From assembly GCA_007571185.1 (NCBI GenBank), contig RKRX01000104.1, positions 1 to 9,899 on the forward strand: a stretch of DNA of 9,899 nt. Reading direction: 5' to 3'. This document shows positions 1 to 7,320 of this stretch, piece after piece. Origin of the DNA: Oceanicaulis sp. (GTDB taxonomy: Bacteria > Pseudomonadota > Alphaproteobacteria > Caulobacterales > Maricaulaceae). Under the pieces are notes generated by a model. The model ran no database searches. It was given only the letters and a program-made list of their open reading frames with translations, and had not been told where the DNA came from. Every line of letters begins with the position of its first letter. Position 1 is the first letter of the stretch. The position numbers and the translations under genes were made by a program.

Positions 1-84
1 AATTATATCTTTACGTTTAGCATGACTTCTCAATATACGTTTATAATCTTTTTCATATTGAGGTAAACGATTAATTTTTCTCAT
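1..84 (-). CDS. RelE/YafQ-like toxin, N-terminal 28 residues only (runs off the window)
   Basis: An open frame starts at ATG 82-84 and continues without a stop to base 1. It encodes MRKINRLPQYEKDYKRILRS and a further basic stretch (HAKRKDII). The pattern of a short basic beginning, an aromatic residue followed by K-D-Y-K-R, and a basic helix resembles the start of YafQ/RelE-family type II toxins, ribosome-dependent mRNA endonucleases. The catalytic C-terminal part lies outside the window, so activity cannot be judged. The start overlaps the end of the upstream antitoxin gene by 14 bases (71-84), the usual antitoxin-first, translationally coupled arrangement. The family call rests on a short fragment plus this context; a ParE/HigB-like toxin is the main alternative. 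Confidence 0.6.
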   Translation of the reverse strand, partial: MRKINRLPQYEKDYKRILRSHAKRKDII

Positions 85-301
85 AGGGCCCATGGAAAAT
101 CTCTTCAAATTCTTCATCCGTTGTTATTGTACCTTCGCCCCGATCACATGCAAGCATCGCTTCAATCGTTTCCTTGCTTAATTCATATTCTTCACCATCA
201 ATTACAACCGTACTACCCCTCCCATAACGCTCTGCATAATTTTCATCAGATCCGGAGGTATCAGGAATTGGTTCATCAATTTTTAACTCGCTAAGTTTCA
301 T
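71..301 (-). CDS. Type II toxin-antitoxin system antitoxin (76 aa)
   Basis: This small acidic protein begins MKLSELKIDEPIPDTSGSDE and ends with an acidic tail (TTDEEFEEIF...). Its size, acidity and position directly upstream of, and overlapping, a basic RelE/YafQ-like toxin start indicate the antitoxin that would bind and neutralise the toxin. I do not recognise a specific antitoxin family or a clear DNA-binding motif. I chose ATG 299-301 because GGGAG at 309-313 lies 7 bases upstream; a GTG at 335-337 would add 12 residues but overlaps the likely promoter and has no ribosome-binding site. Base composition is unlike the GC-rich host genes, which fits a passenger acquired from elsewhere. Such pairs usually autoregulate their own promoter, but no operator is obvious. 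Confidence 0.65.
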   Translation of the reverse strand: MKLSELKIDEPIPDTSGSDENYAERYGRGSTVVIDGEEYELSKETIEAMLACDRGEGTITTDEEFEEIFHGPYEKN

Positions 302-308
302 TTTTATT

Positions 309-313
309 CTCCC
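309..313 (-). promoter_or_regulatory. Ribosome-binding site of the antitoxin gene
   Basis: GGGAG on the minus strand lies 7 bases before ATG 301 and decides the start. The TGA that ends the reading frame entering from the interrupted kinase gene (315-317) sits just upstream of this site, so ribosomes finishing the chimeric kinase frame would terminate next to it. Confidence 0.55.
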
Positions 314-328
314 ATCATTGTTTTGCTG

Positions 329-355
329 ATATAACACACATTTTCAAAAAGTCAA
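329..355 (-). promoter_or_regulatory. Candidate sigma70-type promoter for the toxin-antitoxin module
   Basis: On the minus strand TTGACT (350-355) is followed after 15 bases by TTATAT (329-334), or after 16 by TATATC (328-333). The spacing is slightly short, but the -35 is near consensus and the position, 27 bases upstream of the antitoxin ATG and inside the element terminus, is right. It points into the element, away from the host genes, so it would not drive the neighbouring host genes. Confidence 0.45.
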
Positions 356-378
356 CCCCAAAAATAATTTTATTCATA

Positions 379-400
379 ATGGCACTTTTGCGTATAATTC
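379..400. repeat. Terminal inverted repeat of the IS (inner end of the left copy)
   Basis: Twenty-two bases, beginning ATGGCACTTTTGCG on the plus strand, are the exact reverse complement of 9458-9479. The repeat sits precisely where host coding sequence gives way to AT-rich DNA. The exact tip may be a base or two either side, because the target duplication partner lies outside the window. Confidence 0.85.
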
Positions 401-677
401 TCCTTTCAATGGTCCGACCGGCTTTCAGCGTCGACAGATGTCGGGCCAGCAGGGCGTGATCGCGGGCGCAGGGATGATCGAAATTGAAATCAGAGGCGTC
501 AAAACCGGCTTTTGATCCACGATCGGTGTAATAATCATCTTCGATCAGCACGACGACGGACAGGGGCGTGCAGGTGCGTGCAGCAGCCTGAGTGATTGCG
601 GTTTTGCCCGAGGCCGACCCCCCGGACACGCCGATCACCAGGCGCGGGTGAGCGGAGACCTGCCGGGGCTCTATCAA
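401..677 (-). pseudogene. udk: Uridine-kinase-like P-loop kinase, N-terminal half, interrupted by the IS
   Basis: The protein resembles the uridine kinase/phosphoribulokinase family, which phosphorylates uridine and cytidine in pyrimidine salvage. Visible are the Walker A loop GVSGGSASGKT at residues 16-26, EDDYY at 46-50, and the family-typical stretch FNFDHP...LLARHLSTLKAGRTIE at about 64-91. Family members are about 210 residues long; here the family match stops near residue 92, at the IS border. The frame continues for about 28 IS-encoded residues to a stop at 315-317. The lid and C-terminal substrate-binding half are missing from the window and presumably lie beyond the inserted element. 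I chose the TTG start at 675-677: it overlaps the HemY stop (TTGA) and has AGGGA a few bases upstream. It is the last gene of the heme cluster. Loss of function is very likely. Confidence 0.8.
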
Positions 678-2122
678 GCTTTATCCCTGGAGGGCGCCGG
701 GCCGGGATCATCGGGCGCGGGGCCGGGTTTGTAAAAATCAGGGACGGGTCCGCCTGCCTGAGGATCGCGCGCATGGCTGCGGGTTCCAAGCAGTGTGGTT
801 TCCGGCGCGGCGACGATCTCATAGCGTTCATGGCGAGGATGGATAAGCACGGCCTCCTCTCCCCAGCTTTGCACCATGCGTTTCCAATCTGCATCGGTAT
901 AGTTGAAGGCCTGTCCGTTCTCATCAATGTCTGACCAGTCAGCCTCCGCCGGAGCATGGGTGGCGCGCGTCATCCAGCGCCGGGCCTCGTCGTCCTCGCC
1001 TTCAAGCCGGGCCAGCCGCGCGGCCAGGGCGCAGGCGCGTGCGGAGACGGGCGAAATATCCAGCACCGGCGCCAGGGCGGATCGCGCGGCGTTACGATTG
1101 GATTGATCCAGTGCGGTCTCCGCAAGCAATATCCGACTCTCGCGATGATCAGGGTTGAGTGCAGCCAGTTTGCTCATACGCTCGGCGCGTTTGGCTCTGG
1201 TGTCGGATCGGCGCAGATTGGCGAAGGCGCGCGCCAGGGCGGGGTGGGGGGCGTGTTTCCAGTTTTCCCTGATCAGTTCGGCGGCCCGGCGATGGCGACG
1301 CTGGATGGCCAGCAAACGTCCGGCCAGTTCGGCGGCAGGGGCGAAACCAGGTGAGGCCAGGCAGGCGCGCTCGGCCAGACGACTGGCGGTTTCCGGGTCA
1401 TGGCTCTCAAGACGGCGCGCCTCGGCGGTCAGCAACACCGCCCGCATACGGGCGGCCTGAGCGCGTGGTACGTGGGCGCGCCGCTCGCCCGCGGTCAGGG
1501 TGATTTCCGCCTTTGCCCACAGACCGGCGTTCACTTGGGCGTCGAACAGCGCGTCATAAGCCCAGCGGACCTGACCGGCATGCTCAAAGGCTTCGGTGGC
1601 GTGGCTGAGCAGAGTCGGATGGTCAGAGCGGCTCCGGGCGATGGAAACCAGCCCGCGCTGTGCAACCAGCCGGGTTCTGGCGTCTTCCAGCATGGACTCA
1701 TAATGAACCTGGGCGCTGTCGAGATCGCCCGCTGCTTCAGCGGCGCGGGCGGCGAGCAGATGCGACAGAGCGGGGCGATCCAGCAAGCCGCCTGCGCGGG
1801 TGGCTTGCCGGATTGCGAGATCACCCTGACCGGCGGCGGCGGCGACCAGAGCCTGCTCTAGCGCATCAAATCCCTGTTCACGGCGGCGGCGCAGGGAGAA
1901 GCGGCGAAATGCATCAGGAGCGGCCCAGAGTCTGGCGATCACCCACCAGGCGACGACCAGAATAAAGGTGGCCAGGGTCAACGCCCCCATGGCCAGCGCG
2001 AAAGGCGCCTGTGCGCTCACACCAAGAAATTGTACTGTAACCAGACCAGGGTTGAGGGTGAGGAAGACCGCCAGAAAAGCAGTGATCACACACAATATGA
2101 CAGTGAGAATCAGTCTGATCAT
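674..2122 (-). CDS. hemY: HemY N-terminal-family membrane protein with TPR-like repeats
   Basis: This 482-residue protein has two N-terminal membrane segments (about residues 3-23 and 41-66) separated by a short loop, then a basic stretch (RRFSLRRRREQG). A long alanine-rich helical region with TPR-like character follows (about 110-220 and 290-390), and the tail is proline-rich (ending GPAPDDPGPAPSRDKA). This is the HemY N-terminal-domain architecture, an inner-membrane protein found with heme genes whose exact role is unsettled. It is unrelated to the Bacillus protoporphyrinogen oxidase also called HemY. ATG 2120-2122 was chosen over an upstream start because it lies one base after the stop of the preceding gene, has GAGGAA upstream, and places the first membrane segment at the N-terminus. 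Its stop overlaps the kinase start, so the genes are probably translationally coupled. Confidence 0.85.
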   Translation of the reverse strand: MIRLILTVILCVITAFLAVFLTLNPGLVTVQFLGVSAQAPFALAMGALTLATFILVVAWWVIARLWAAPDAFRRFSLRRRREQGFDALEQALVAAAAGQGDLAIRQATRAGGLLDRPALSHLLAARAAEAAGDLDSAQVHYESMLEDARTRLVAQRGLVSIARSRSDHPTLLSHATEAFEHAGQVRWAYDALFDAQVNAGLWAKAEITLTAGERRAHVPRAQAARMRAVLLTAEARRLESHDPETASRLAERACLASPGFAPAAELAGRLLAIQRRHRRAAELIRENWKHAPHPALARAFANLRRSDTRAKRAERMSKLAALNPDHRESRILLAETALDQSNRNAARSALAPVLDISPVSARACALAARLARLEGEDDEARRWMTRATHAPAEADWSDIDENGQAFNYTDADWKRMVQSWGEEAVLIHPRHERYEIVAAPETTLLGTRSHARDPQAGGPVPDFYKPGPAPDDPGPAPSRDKA

Positions 2123-2123
2123 G

Positions 2124-3200
2124 TCAGCGTTCCTCACCGGCTTGCAGGGCCAGGATTTCCCGCAGCTCCGACACAGTCGCCTCAAGCGTCAGGCGCTTGC
2201 GAGCGTGGTCGAGCCAGGTGCGGGCGGCATCGGTGTCAAGAGCTTCGGTTTTCCGCACCGCCCCGGCCAGATCTCCTGCGATGAGTAGATCTTCGATCTG
2301 TTGTACGGCGTCATTGTTCCGGTTGATCGCACGGACTTCAATCACGCCCAGCCAGCGGCGTCTGTATCCGGTAGCTTCGCGCATTGCGCGACCGGGAAAG
2401 GAGCGGGTCAGCGCGCTCCGGGTGGGAACGCCCTGGCTAGCGAGCATCATCAATGGCTCCAGCCCAGGCGCGTCCGGCCAGACTTCGCCAAGCATGGCGT
2501 ATTCCATGACGAAGGGCCGGGAGTGGGCGGCGGCCTCGGCCAGTTCTGAAAACGCCAATGCACGGCGGACCAGGTTGGTGGCGCTCTGCGTGTCCCCGGG
2601 ATCATCCCTCTCATCCGGCACGTCCGTGCTCAGGGCGCCCAGCTGGATTTTGAGCGCATTGATCTGGCCGAGCACGTCCGACGACAGATTGGCTGACGAG
2701 GCGTTTTCCAGCGCTTCAAGTCGAGTTTCCAGCGCCGCCAGATTGGCGCCGGAGGCGGTTCTCGTTTGCTTTACCGGCGCGGCGCGCGCGGTTTCAAGTG
2801 CGATGATCCGATCATTCTGGCTCGCGATATTCCAGGTGAGACGTTCAAATGCCCGGATGCGCTGATCCTGTTCCTCGACCAGCGCTTCCACTGCATTCAG
2901 CCGGGCTTCGATTACAACAAGGTCGGATGGAGTGCTTACGGTTTTCGCTGTTTCTGGACGTGCCGGAATGGCGTTATCGGTAGGTTCTGCGCCCGATGTG
3001 GGCGAGAACGAGTGCCGCCCTGTCAACCAGCCGGCTGCCCCGCCAATACCGGTCGCCAGAACCGCAAATCCCAGAATGAAAGCGCACCCGAACCGGGATT
3101 TTCCCGCTTTCATCCCAGTGGGGCGGGATGCGCTTTTGTCAGGAGCGGGGCCGGACCCGGCGGTATCCATCGGTTCAGGACGGGAGGTGTCAGCGCTCAT
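2124..3200 (-). CDS. Mitofilin/Mic60-like inner-membrane protein
   Basis: The 358-residue protein has a proline- and serine-rich cytoplasmic N-terminus (1-35) and one membrane segment (about 36-60, GCAFILGFAVLATGIGGAAG). A glutamate- and alanine-rich predicted coiled coil follows (about 95-200), then a helical C-terminal domain (about 210-350) containing LVRRALAFSELAEAA and GDLAGAVRKTEAL. This matches the alphaproteobacterial mitofilin-like family, homologous to mitochondrial Mic60 of the MICOS complex and linked to shaping intracytoplasmic membranes. That family is known to sit beside hemC/hemD in alphaproteobacteria, as here: 77 bases after hemD and one base before hemY. The start has GAGG about 7 bases upstream. 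The sequence is weakly conserved, so the call rests on architecture plus gene neighbourhood. Confidence 0.8.
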   Translation of the reverse strand: MSADTSRPEPMDTAGSGPAPDKSASRPTGMKAGKSRFGCAFILGFAVLATGIGGAAGWLTGRHSFSPTSGAEPTDNAIPARPETAKTVSTPSDLVVIEARLNAVEALVEEQDQRIRAFERLTWNIASQNDRIIALETARAAPVKQTRTASGANLAALETRLEALENASSANLSSDVLGQINALKIQLGALSTDVPDERDDPGDTQSATNLVRRALAFSELAEAAAHSRPFVMEYAMLGEVWPDAPGLEPLMMLASQGVPTRSALTRSFPGRAMREATGYRRRWLGVIEVRAINRNNDAVQQIEDLLIAGDLAGAVRKTEALDTDAARTWLDHARKRLTLEATVSELREILALQAGEER

Positions 3201-3277
3201 GGCGGCCTCGGAACATATCTCGGGCAGGATGGATCAATTCTTAAGCTTCCTCGCGGCGTAGCGCTAGCATTGCCGTG

Positions 3278-3985
3278 TCATCGCATCCGTTTTTCCAGCG
3301 CCGCCATCAGGCCGGACTGACCGGGATGCCCTGCAATGCTGACATCCCGGGCGCCCGCCGCCCTGAGTGGTGCGGCGGCGGCGCTTGAAATGGCGATGAT
3401 GGGCGCACGGGTCAAAGCTTTATGTTGACCAGCCTTGCGCGCCAACTCCAGCAGCCGTTCCGCGCCCATGGCGGAATGGATCAGCACCGCTGCGCCCATA
3501 TTCAGCGCGGACCAGATCGGGCCGGACAGGGCATCGACCGGCTGCGCCTGATAGATCACCTGATCGTATGCGGTAAGGCCGTTTGCTTGCAGGGCCGCCA
3601 CCAGATCGCCCGCCTGATGTGCGCCGCGCACGTGCAGAAGAGTTCCGCCTGGCGCATGCCGCGCGATCAGGGCGGCGAGGGCGCCCACAGTCCCGTTCGC
3701 ATGGCGTACCGAGGCAAACCCGGTCTCGACGAGGTCTGCGGCGGTGGCGGCGCCCACGGCGAAAACTGGCCGCGTGCGGTCAACAGACAGGCGCGCCAGC
3801 CCTGCCGCTCCGTTGCGGCTGGTCACGGCGAAGGCGCTGATAGTGTCCAGCGCCAGCGGTGTGTCAAACATCGCGATCCGGGCGGTGGCGGCATTCAGCG
3901 GGGCATAGCCGGCGGCCGCCAGCGCGTCGCAGGTGCGCGTTGCGCCGGGTTCGGCGCGTGTGACAAGGATCGGGCGGACGGTCAT
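3278..3985 (-). CDS. hemD: Uroporphyrinogen-III synthase
   Basis: This 235-residue cytoplasmic enzyme cyclises hydroxymethylbilane to uroporphyrinogen III with inversion of ring D, the branch point to heme, siroheme and cobalamin. The N-terminus PILVTRAEPGATRTCDAL is the typical HemD opening (ILVTR.EPGA..T). Other family-like segments are FAVTSRNGAAGL (about 53-64), VFAVGAATAADL, LLHVRGAHQAGDL and the ISSAAAAPLRAAGA region near the C-terminus. HemD is poorly conserved in general, but length and context support it. It begins three bases after the hemC stop, so the two are almost certainly co-translated and act consecutively on an unstable intermediate. The gap of 77 bases after it is the largest in the cluster; I see no clear terminator there. 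Confidence 0.92.
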   Translation of the reverse strand: MTVRPILVTRAEPGATRTCDALAAAGYAPLNAATARIAMFDTPLALDTISAFAVTSRNGAAGLARLSVDRTRPVFAVGAATAADLVETGFASVRHANGTVGALAALIARHAPGGTLLHVRGAHQAGDLVAALQANGLTAYDQVIYQAQPVDALSGPIWSALNMGAAVLIHSAMGAERLLELARKAGQHKALTRAPIIAISSAAAAPLRAAGARDVSIAGHPGQSGLMAALEKRMR

Positions 3986-3988
3986 CGC

Positions 3989-4951
3989 TTATCCTGTCGG
4001 GGCGATGATCCGGGCCAGCGCCTTGCCGCCGTCGTGTTTGACGTCTTGACCGAGTTGCCAACCCAGATGATGGGCAGCGCCCGGATTCAGGTCGGGTAGG
4101 ATAATGCGGGTTTCATCGGACCAGCGCCTGGCCCCGTCCGGGGCCAAGACTTCCCCGCGCAGGTGAATCTCCAACCCATTTAGCGTGGCATGAGCGGCGA
4201 TCGGAGTGCGGCAGGAGCCATCCAGCGCTTCCAGAAAACCGCGTTCGGCCGCCACGCACACCTGAGTCGGCATATGGTTGAGTGGCGTGAGCGCCTGGCG
4301 GGCCTCGTCATCATCACTGCGGATCTCGACACCCACCGCTCCTTGGGCGGGAGCGGGGATCATCGCGCTTAGCGCCAGCGGTTCGATCCGGGCCTGTTCC
4401 CGACCGAGACGACGCAACCCGGCGCGGGCCAGAAAGGTGGCGTCCACCTTGCCTGAGCGCAGCGTCTCAAGCCGGGTGTCCACATTGCCTCGTAATAACG
4501 TCACTTTGAGATCTGGGCGCAACGCCAGCGCCTGGGCCTGGCGTCGAACAGAGGCGGTGCCCAGCTTGGCGCCTTCGGGCAGATCCTCAATCCGGGTCAT
4601 GCCTTCCCGGCTGAGCAGTGTGTCACGAGGATCTTCGCGCTCCACCATGATGGCGATTTCCAACCCCTCGGGCAGCCGGGTGGGCACATCTTTCATCGAA
4701 TGCACGGCCAGGCGCGCCTGGCCATTGAAGAGCGCGGCTTCCAGCTCTCTGGTGAACAATCCTTTACCGCCGACGGTCAGCAGCGTCCGGTCGGTGATCG
4801 CGTCACCGGTGGTGATCAATCCCAGGATCGGGAAGTTCTCGTCAGGGTTGGCTTTTCCGTGAGCTTTGGCCAGACGCGCCTGAACATCCAGAGCCTGGGC
4901 CATGGCCAGCGGTGAGGTGCGGGTTGCTATCGGCAGAGTAAACAGGTTCAC
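3989..4951 (-). CDS. hemC: Porphobilinogen deaminase (hydroxymethylbilane synthase)
   Basis: The enzyme joins four porphobilinogen molecules into hydroxymethylbilane in the cytoplasm, using a covalently bound dipyrromethane cofactor. The 320-residue protein shows the N-terminal IATRTSPLAMAQA, the SMKDVP motif with catalytic Asp88, KLGTASVRRQAQ (substrate-binding arginines), LLRGNVDTRL, and LDGSCRTPIAAHA with the cofactor-binding Cys247. All expected active-site residues are present. I chose the GTG at 4949-4951: AAGGAG sits 9 bases upstream and the protein then begins VNLFTLPIATRTSP at the family's normal position. A longer frame reaching 5029 would add 26 residues without family similarity. 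It is the first gene of the minus-strand heme cluster and is divergent from tsaD. Confidence 0.96.
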   Translation of the reverse strand: MNLFTLPIATRTSPLAMAQALDVQARLAKAHGKANPDENFPILGLITTGDAITDRTLLTVGGKGLFTRELEAALFNGQARLAVHSMKDVPTRLPEGLEIAIMVEREDPRDTLLSREGMTRIEDLPEGAKLGTASVRRQAQALALRPDLKVTLLRGNVDTRLETLRSGKVDATFLARAGLRRLGREQARIEPLALSAMIPAPAQGAVGVEIRSDDDEARQALTPLNHMPTQVCVAAERGFLEALDGSCRTPIAAHATLNGLEIHLRGEVLAPDGARRWSDETRIILPDLNPGAAHHLGWQLGQDVKHDGGKALARIIAPTG

Positions 4952-5050
4952 GACAGCCCACTCCTTCACGCACAGCATGCCGGTTACGCCATTGGTCTTG
5001 ACCAGCACCTGATATTGCACCGCAGTCAAGGTTTGATTAACTGCACGGAT
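4952..5050. promoter_or_regulatory. Divergent hemC/tsaD intergenic region
   Basis: These 99 bases separate the two divergent starts and must hold promoters for both the heme cluster and tsaD-gpsA. I find no strong -35/-10 pair on either strand, as is common in GC-rich alphaproteobacteria. A short perfect inverted repeat, TGGTC-TT-GACCA (4993-5004), lies near the middle and could be an operator, though ten paired bases may arise by chance. Confidence 0.45.
4961..4966 (-). promoter_or_regulatory. Ribosome-binding site deciding the hemC GTG start
   Basis: AAGGAG on the minus strand lies 9 bases before GTG 4951. It is the strongest Shine-Dalgarno match in the region and outweighs the ATG at 4976-4978, which lacks such a site. 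Confidence 0.7.
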
Positions 5051-6202
5051 ATGGCGTTATCCCACGATCCCTCTTCGCCGCAACCCGCCCCGGCGCCCCA
5101 GGGCGCTTTGACGGTGCTCGGACTGGAATCAAGCTGCGATGACACCGCCGCCGCCGTGCTGCGCCGCGGCCGTGATGGCCGTATCGAGATTCTCGCAGAG
5201 GCTGTGATGGGTCAGAACGCAGCGCATGCGCCTTTTGGCGGTGTGGTGCCCGAGATTGCCGCCCGCGCCCATGCTGAACGAATGGATGTGCTGGCCCGAA
5301 GCGTGCTGGCGGACGCGGGGCTGAACCCCCGGGAGCTTGATGGCGTGGCCGCCACGGCGGGACCGGGGTTGATCGGCGGGGTGATGGCCGCACTGATGAC
5401 CGCCAAAGGGATTGCGCTGGGTGTAGATGCGCCCCTGATCGCGGTGAACCATCTGGAAGGTCACGCCTTATCGCCGCGCCTGACCGGCGCGCTGAGTTTT
5501 CCCTATCTCTTGCTTCTGGTTTCGGGCGGACACACCCAGCTGGTGATTGTGGAGGGGGTGGGCCGTATGACACGGCTGGGCTCGACCATTGATGATGCAG
5601 CAGGAGAAGCGTTCGACAAAACGGCGAAAATCATGGGGTTGGGCTTTCCTGGCGGCCCGGCTGTAGAACGTTGTGCGCAAGCAGCTGCGGCGCCGGAGCG
5701 GTTTGAACTTCCCCGGATATTGGCCCGGGACAAATCGTGCAATTTCTCGTTTGCCGGGCTCAAGACGGCTGTGCGCAGGGTGTGGGACAGGCTTGAGGCG
5801 CCCACAGATGCGGATCGGGCGGATCTGGCCGCGGCCATGCAGACAGCCGTTGCCCGTCATCTGGCCGAGCGCGCAGATCGCGCCATGGAGCTGTTCAGCC
5901 AGAGATTTGAAGCGTCCGATACTCCGTTACAACTGGTGGCGGCGGGCGGGGTGGCCGCCAATGGCGCTGTGCGTCTTGCGCTGGCCAGCAATGCTGAGCG
6001 TCGGGGTTTCACCCTGATTGCGCCGCCCCTGAAATACTGCACCGACAATGCAGCGATGATAGCACTGGCTGGAGCAGAGCGTCTTGCGCTGGGCCAAATC
6101 GACGGGTTGGCCGCCGCCGCACGTCCACGCTGGCCGCTGGATGCCGATGCGGCGCAAACTGACCCCGCCAACGGGTCAGGCCGCAAAGGACCCAAGGCTT
6201 AA
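5051..6202 (+). CDS. tsaD: tRNA N6-adenosine threonylcarbamoyltransferase TsaD
   Basis: TsaD transfers the threonylcarbamoyl group to A37 of ANN-decoding tRNAs (t6A), working with TsaB and TsaE in the cytoplasm. The 383-residue sequence carries [14 protein letters not shown] (23-36), [16 protein letters not shown] (59-74), the metal-binding NHLEGH with His134 and His138, [11 protein letters not shown] (156-165), [26 protein letters not shown] (181-206), [10 protein letters not shown] and the third metal ligand in CTDNAAM (Asp332). All key residues are intact. ATG 5051 adds a proline-rich leader of about 19 residues before the conserved core; a TTG at 5108-5110 would start almost at the core, so the start is uncertain. 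No strong ribosome-binding site precedes 5051. gpsA follows after 25 bases, suggesting co-transcription. Confidence 0.95.
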   Translation: MALSHDPSSPQPAPAPQGALTVLGLESSCDDTAAAVLRRGRDGRIEILAEAVMGQNAAHAPFGGVVPEIAARAHAERMDVLARSVLADAGLNPRELDGVAATAGPGLIGGVMAALMTAKGIALGVDAPLIAVNHLEGHALSPRLTGALSFPYLLLLVSGGHTQLVIVEGVGRMTRLGSTIDDAAGEAFDKTAKIMGLGFPGGPAVERCAQAAAAPERFELPRILARDKSCNFSFAGLKTAVRRVWDRLEAPTDADRADLAAAMQTAVARHLAERADRAMELFSQRFEASDTPLQLVAAGGVAANGAVRLALASNAERRGFTLIAPPLKYCTDNAAMIALAGAERLALGQIDGLAAAARPRWPLDADAAQTDPANGSGRKGPKA

Positions 6203-6227
6203 ACCCGAGCGAGAAGAGGAACCCGTA

Positions 6228-7226
6228 ATGCACTTTCAGAGTATTGGCGTGATCGGTGCGGGTGCATGGGGCACGGCGCTGGCCCAGGCCACAGCGCAAA
6301 CAGGACGGGATGTGATTGTCTGGGCGTTTGAGGACGAGGTCGCCGAGGCAATCTCCATCGGCCACGAGAACACGGCCTATCTGCCGGGGGCGCCGCTCAA
6401 TCCCGCCATTCGCGGCAGTTCCAATCCTGCGGACCTCAAAAGCTGTGAGGCTTTCCTGATGGTCTCCCCCGCCCAACATGCCCGTGCTGTTCTCATCCGG
6501 TTTGCGCCCCATATCGCCGAAGGCATGCCGGTGCTCCTGTGCGCCAAGGGGGTTGAACGCGAGAGTCTGGCGCCGATGACCCGGGTGCTGGCCGAAACCA
6601 TACCCCATGCGATTCCCGCAGTTCTGTCAGGACCGAGTTTCGCCATTGATGTGGCTCGGGGGTTGCCCACTGCGGTGACGCTGGCCTGTGAAAATCGTGA
6701 ACTCGGCGAGACCCTGATGCAGGCGGTGGGTTCGGTCAATTTCCGTCCGTACTGGTCGGGAGATACCATCGGCGCGGAAGTGGGCGGTTCGGTGAAGAAT
6801 GTGCTCGCTATCGCCGCAGGGATCGTGAAAGGACGTGAGCTGGGCCGGTCCGCCCATGCCGCCCTCATCGCCCGTGGTTTTGCGGAAATGACCCGGTTGG
6901 GTCTGGCGCTTGGCGCGCAGCGTGAAACCTTGGCGGGGCTATGCGGGCTGGGTGATCTCATATTGACATGTTCTTCACCGCAATCGCGCAACATGTCGTG
7001 CGGTCTGGCGCTGGGGCGCGGTGAAACGCTGGCCCAGGCGTTGGGCGTGCGCAAGGTGGTCACTGAAGGTGTGGCCACGGCGCCGGCGGTGGCGGCGGTG
7101 GCCGAAGCTCATGGCGTGGACATGCCCATCTGTGCGGCGGTGGATGCCGTTCTGGCCGGACGCACGGACGTGGAGGGCGCGATTGAAGCCCTGCTGGCCC
7201 GTCCGTTCGGACCTGAAACGCTTTAG
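6228..7226 (+). CDS. gpsA: Glycerol-3-phosphate dehydrogenase [NAD(P)+]
   Basis: The enzyme reduces dihydroxyacetone phosphate to sn-glycerol 3-phosphate for phospholipid synthesis, in the cytoplasm. The 332-residue protein has the Rossmann dinucleotide motif GAGAWG at 10-15, the catalytic-domain segments LLCAKGVE (Lys107) and [12 protein letters not shown] (Lys190), and the signature [16 protein letters not shown] (240-255). The length is standard. ATG 6228 was chosen over an upstream frame opening at 6084 because it places the Rossmann fold at the N-terminus, has AGAGGAA about 7 bases upstream, and avoids a long overlap with tsaD. The tsaD-gpsA pairing is often seen in alphaproteobacteria. 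I see nothing odd in the sequence. Confidence 0.96.
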   Translation: MHFQSIGVIGAGAWGTALAQATAQTGRDVIVWAFEDEVAEAISIGHENTAYLPGAPLNPAIRGSSNPADLKSCEAFLMVSPAQHARAVLIRFAPHIAEGMPVLLCAKGVERESLAPMTRVLAETIPHAIPAVLSGPSFAIDVARGLPTAVTLACENRELGETLMQAVGSVNFRPYWSGDTIGAEVGGSVKNVLAIAAGIVKGRELGRSAHAALIARGFAEMTRLGLALGAQRETLAGLCGLGDLILTCSSPQSRNMSCGLALGRGETLAQALGVRKVVTEGVATAPAVAAVAEAHGVDMPICAAVDAVLAGRTDVEGAIEALLARPFGPETL

Positions 7227-7320
7227 AACGTGAACGGATGCCGCTCTGAAGGATTTTCACTTGCGCACGCGCCCGCTTGTCGCAATGCTGCCGCACGCGA
7301 ATTCGACAGAGGAGCACGTC

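Larger units (their letters stand above)
1..400 (-). mobile_element. Terminal part of an insertion element carrying a toxin-antitoxin module (cut by window start)
   Basis: This stretch is plainly more AT-rich than the rest of the window. It ends in a 22-base terminal repeat at 379-400 that recurs exactly, in inverted orientation, at 9458-9479 beside an IS1595-family transposase gene. A uridine-kinase-like reading frame stops matching its family exactly at this border. The visible content, reading on the minus strand from the terminus inwards, is a candidate promoter, an antitoxin gene and the start of a toxin gene. No transposase is visible here, so assignment to the same element as the right edge rests on the shared terminal repeat and compatible orientation. 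It could instead be a different element or a transposase-less derivative with the same ends. Confidence 0.7.

Noticed and set aside
302..337. Upstream GTG start for the antitoxin (adding 12 residues)
   Set aside because: It would fall over the likely -10 element and lacks a ribosome-binding site, whereas ATG 301 has GGGAG at proper spacing.
535..1965. Several open frames on both strands over the hemY and kinase region (for example 535-957 minus, 1400-1861 plus)
   Set aside because: They are shadows of the GC-rich hemY gene, with arginine- or glycine-rich translations and no recognisable family.
4278..4862. 194-residue plus-strand open frame opposite hemC
   Set aside because: It is fully antisense to hemC, whose active-site motifs are intact, and its translation is serine/arginine-rich without motifs.
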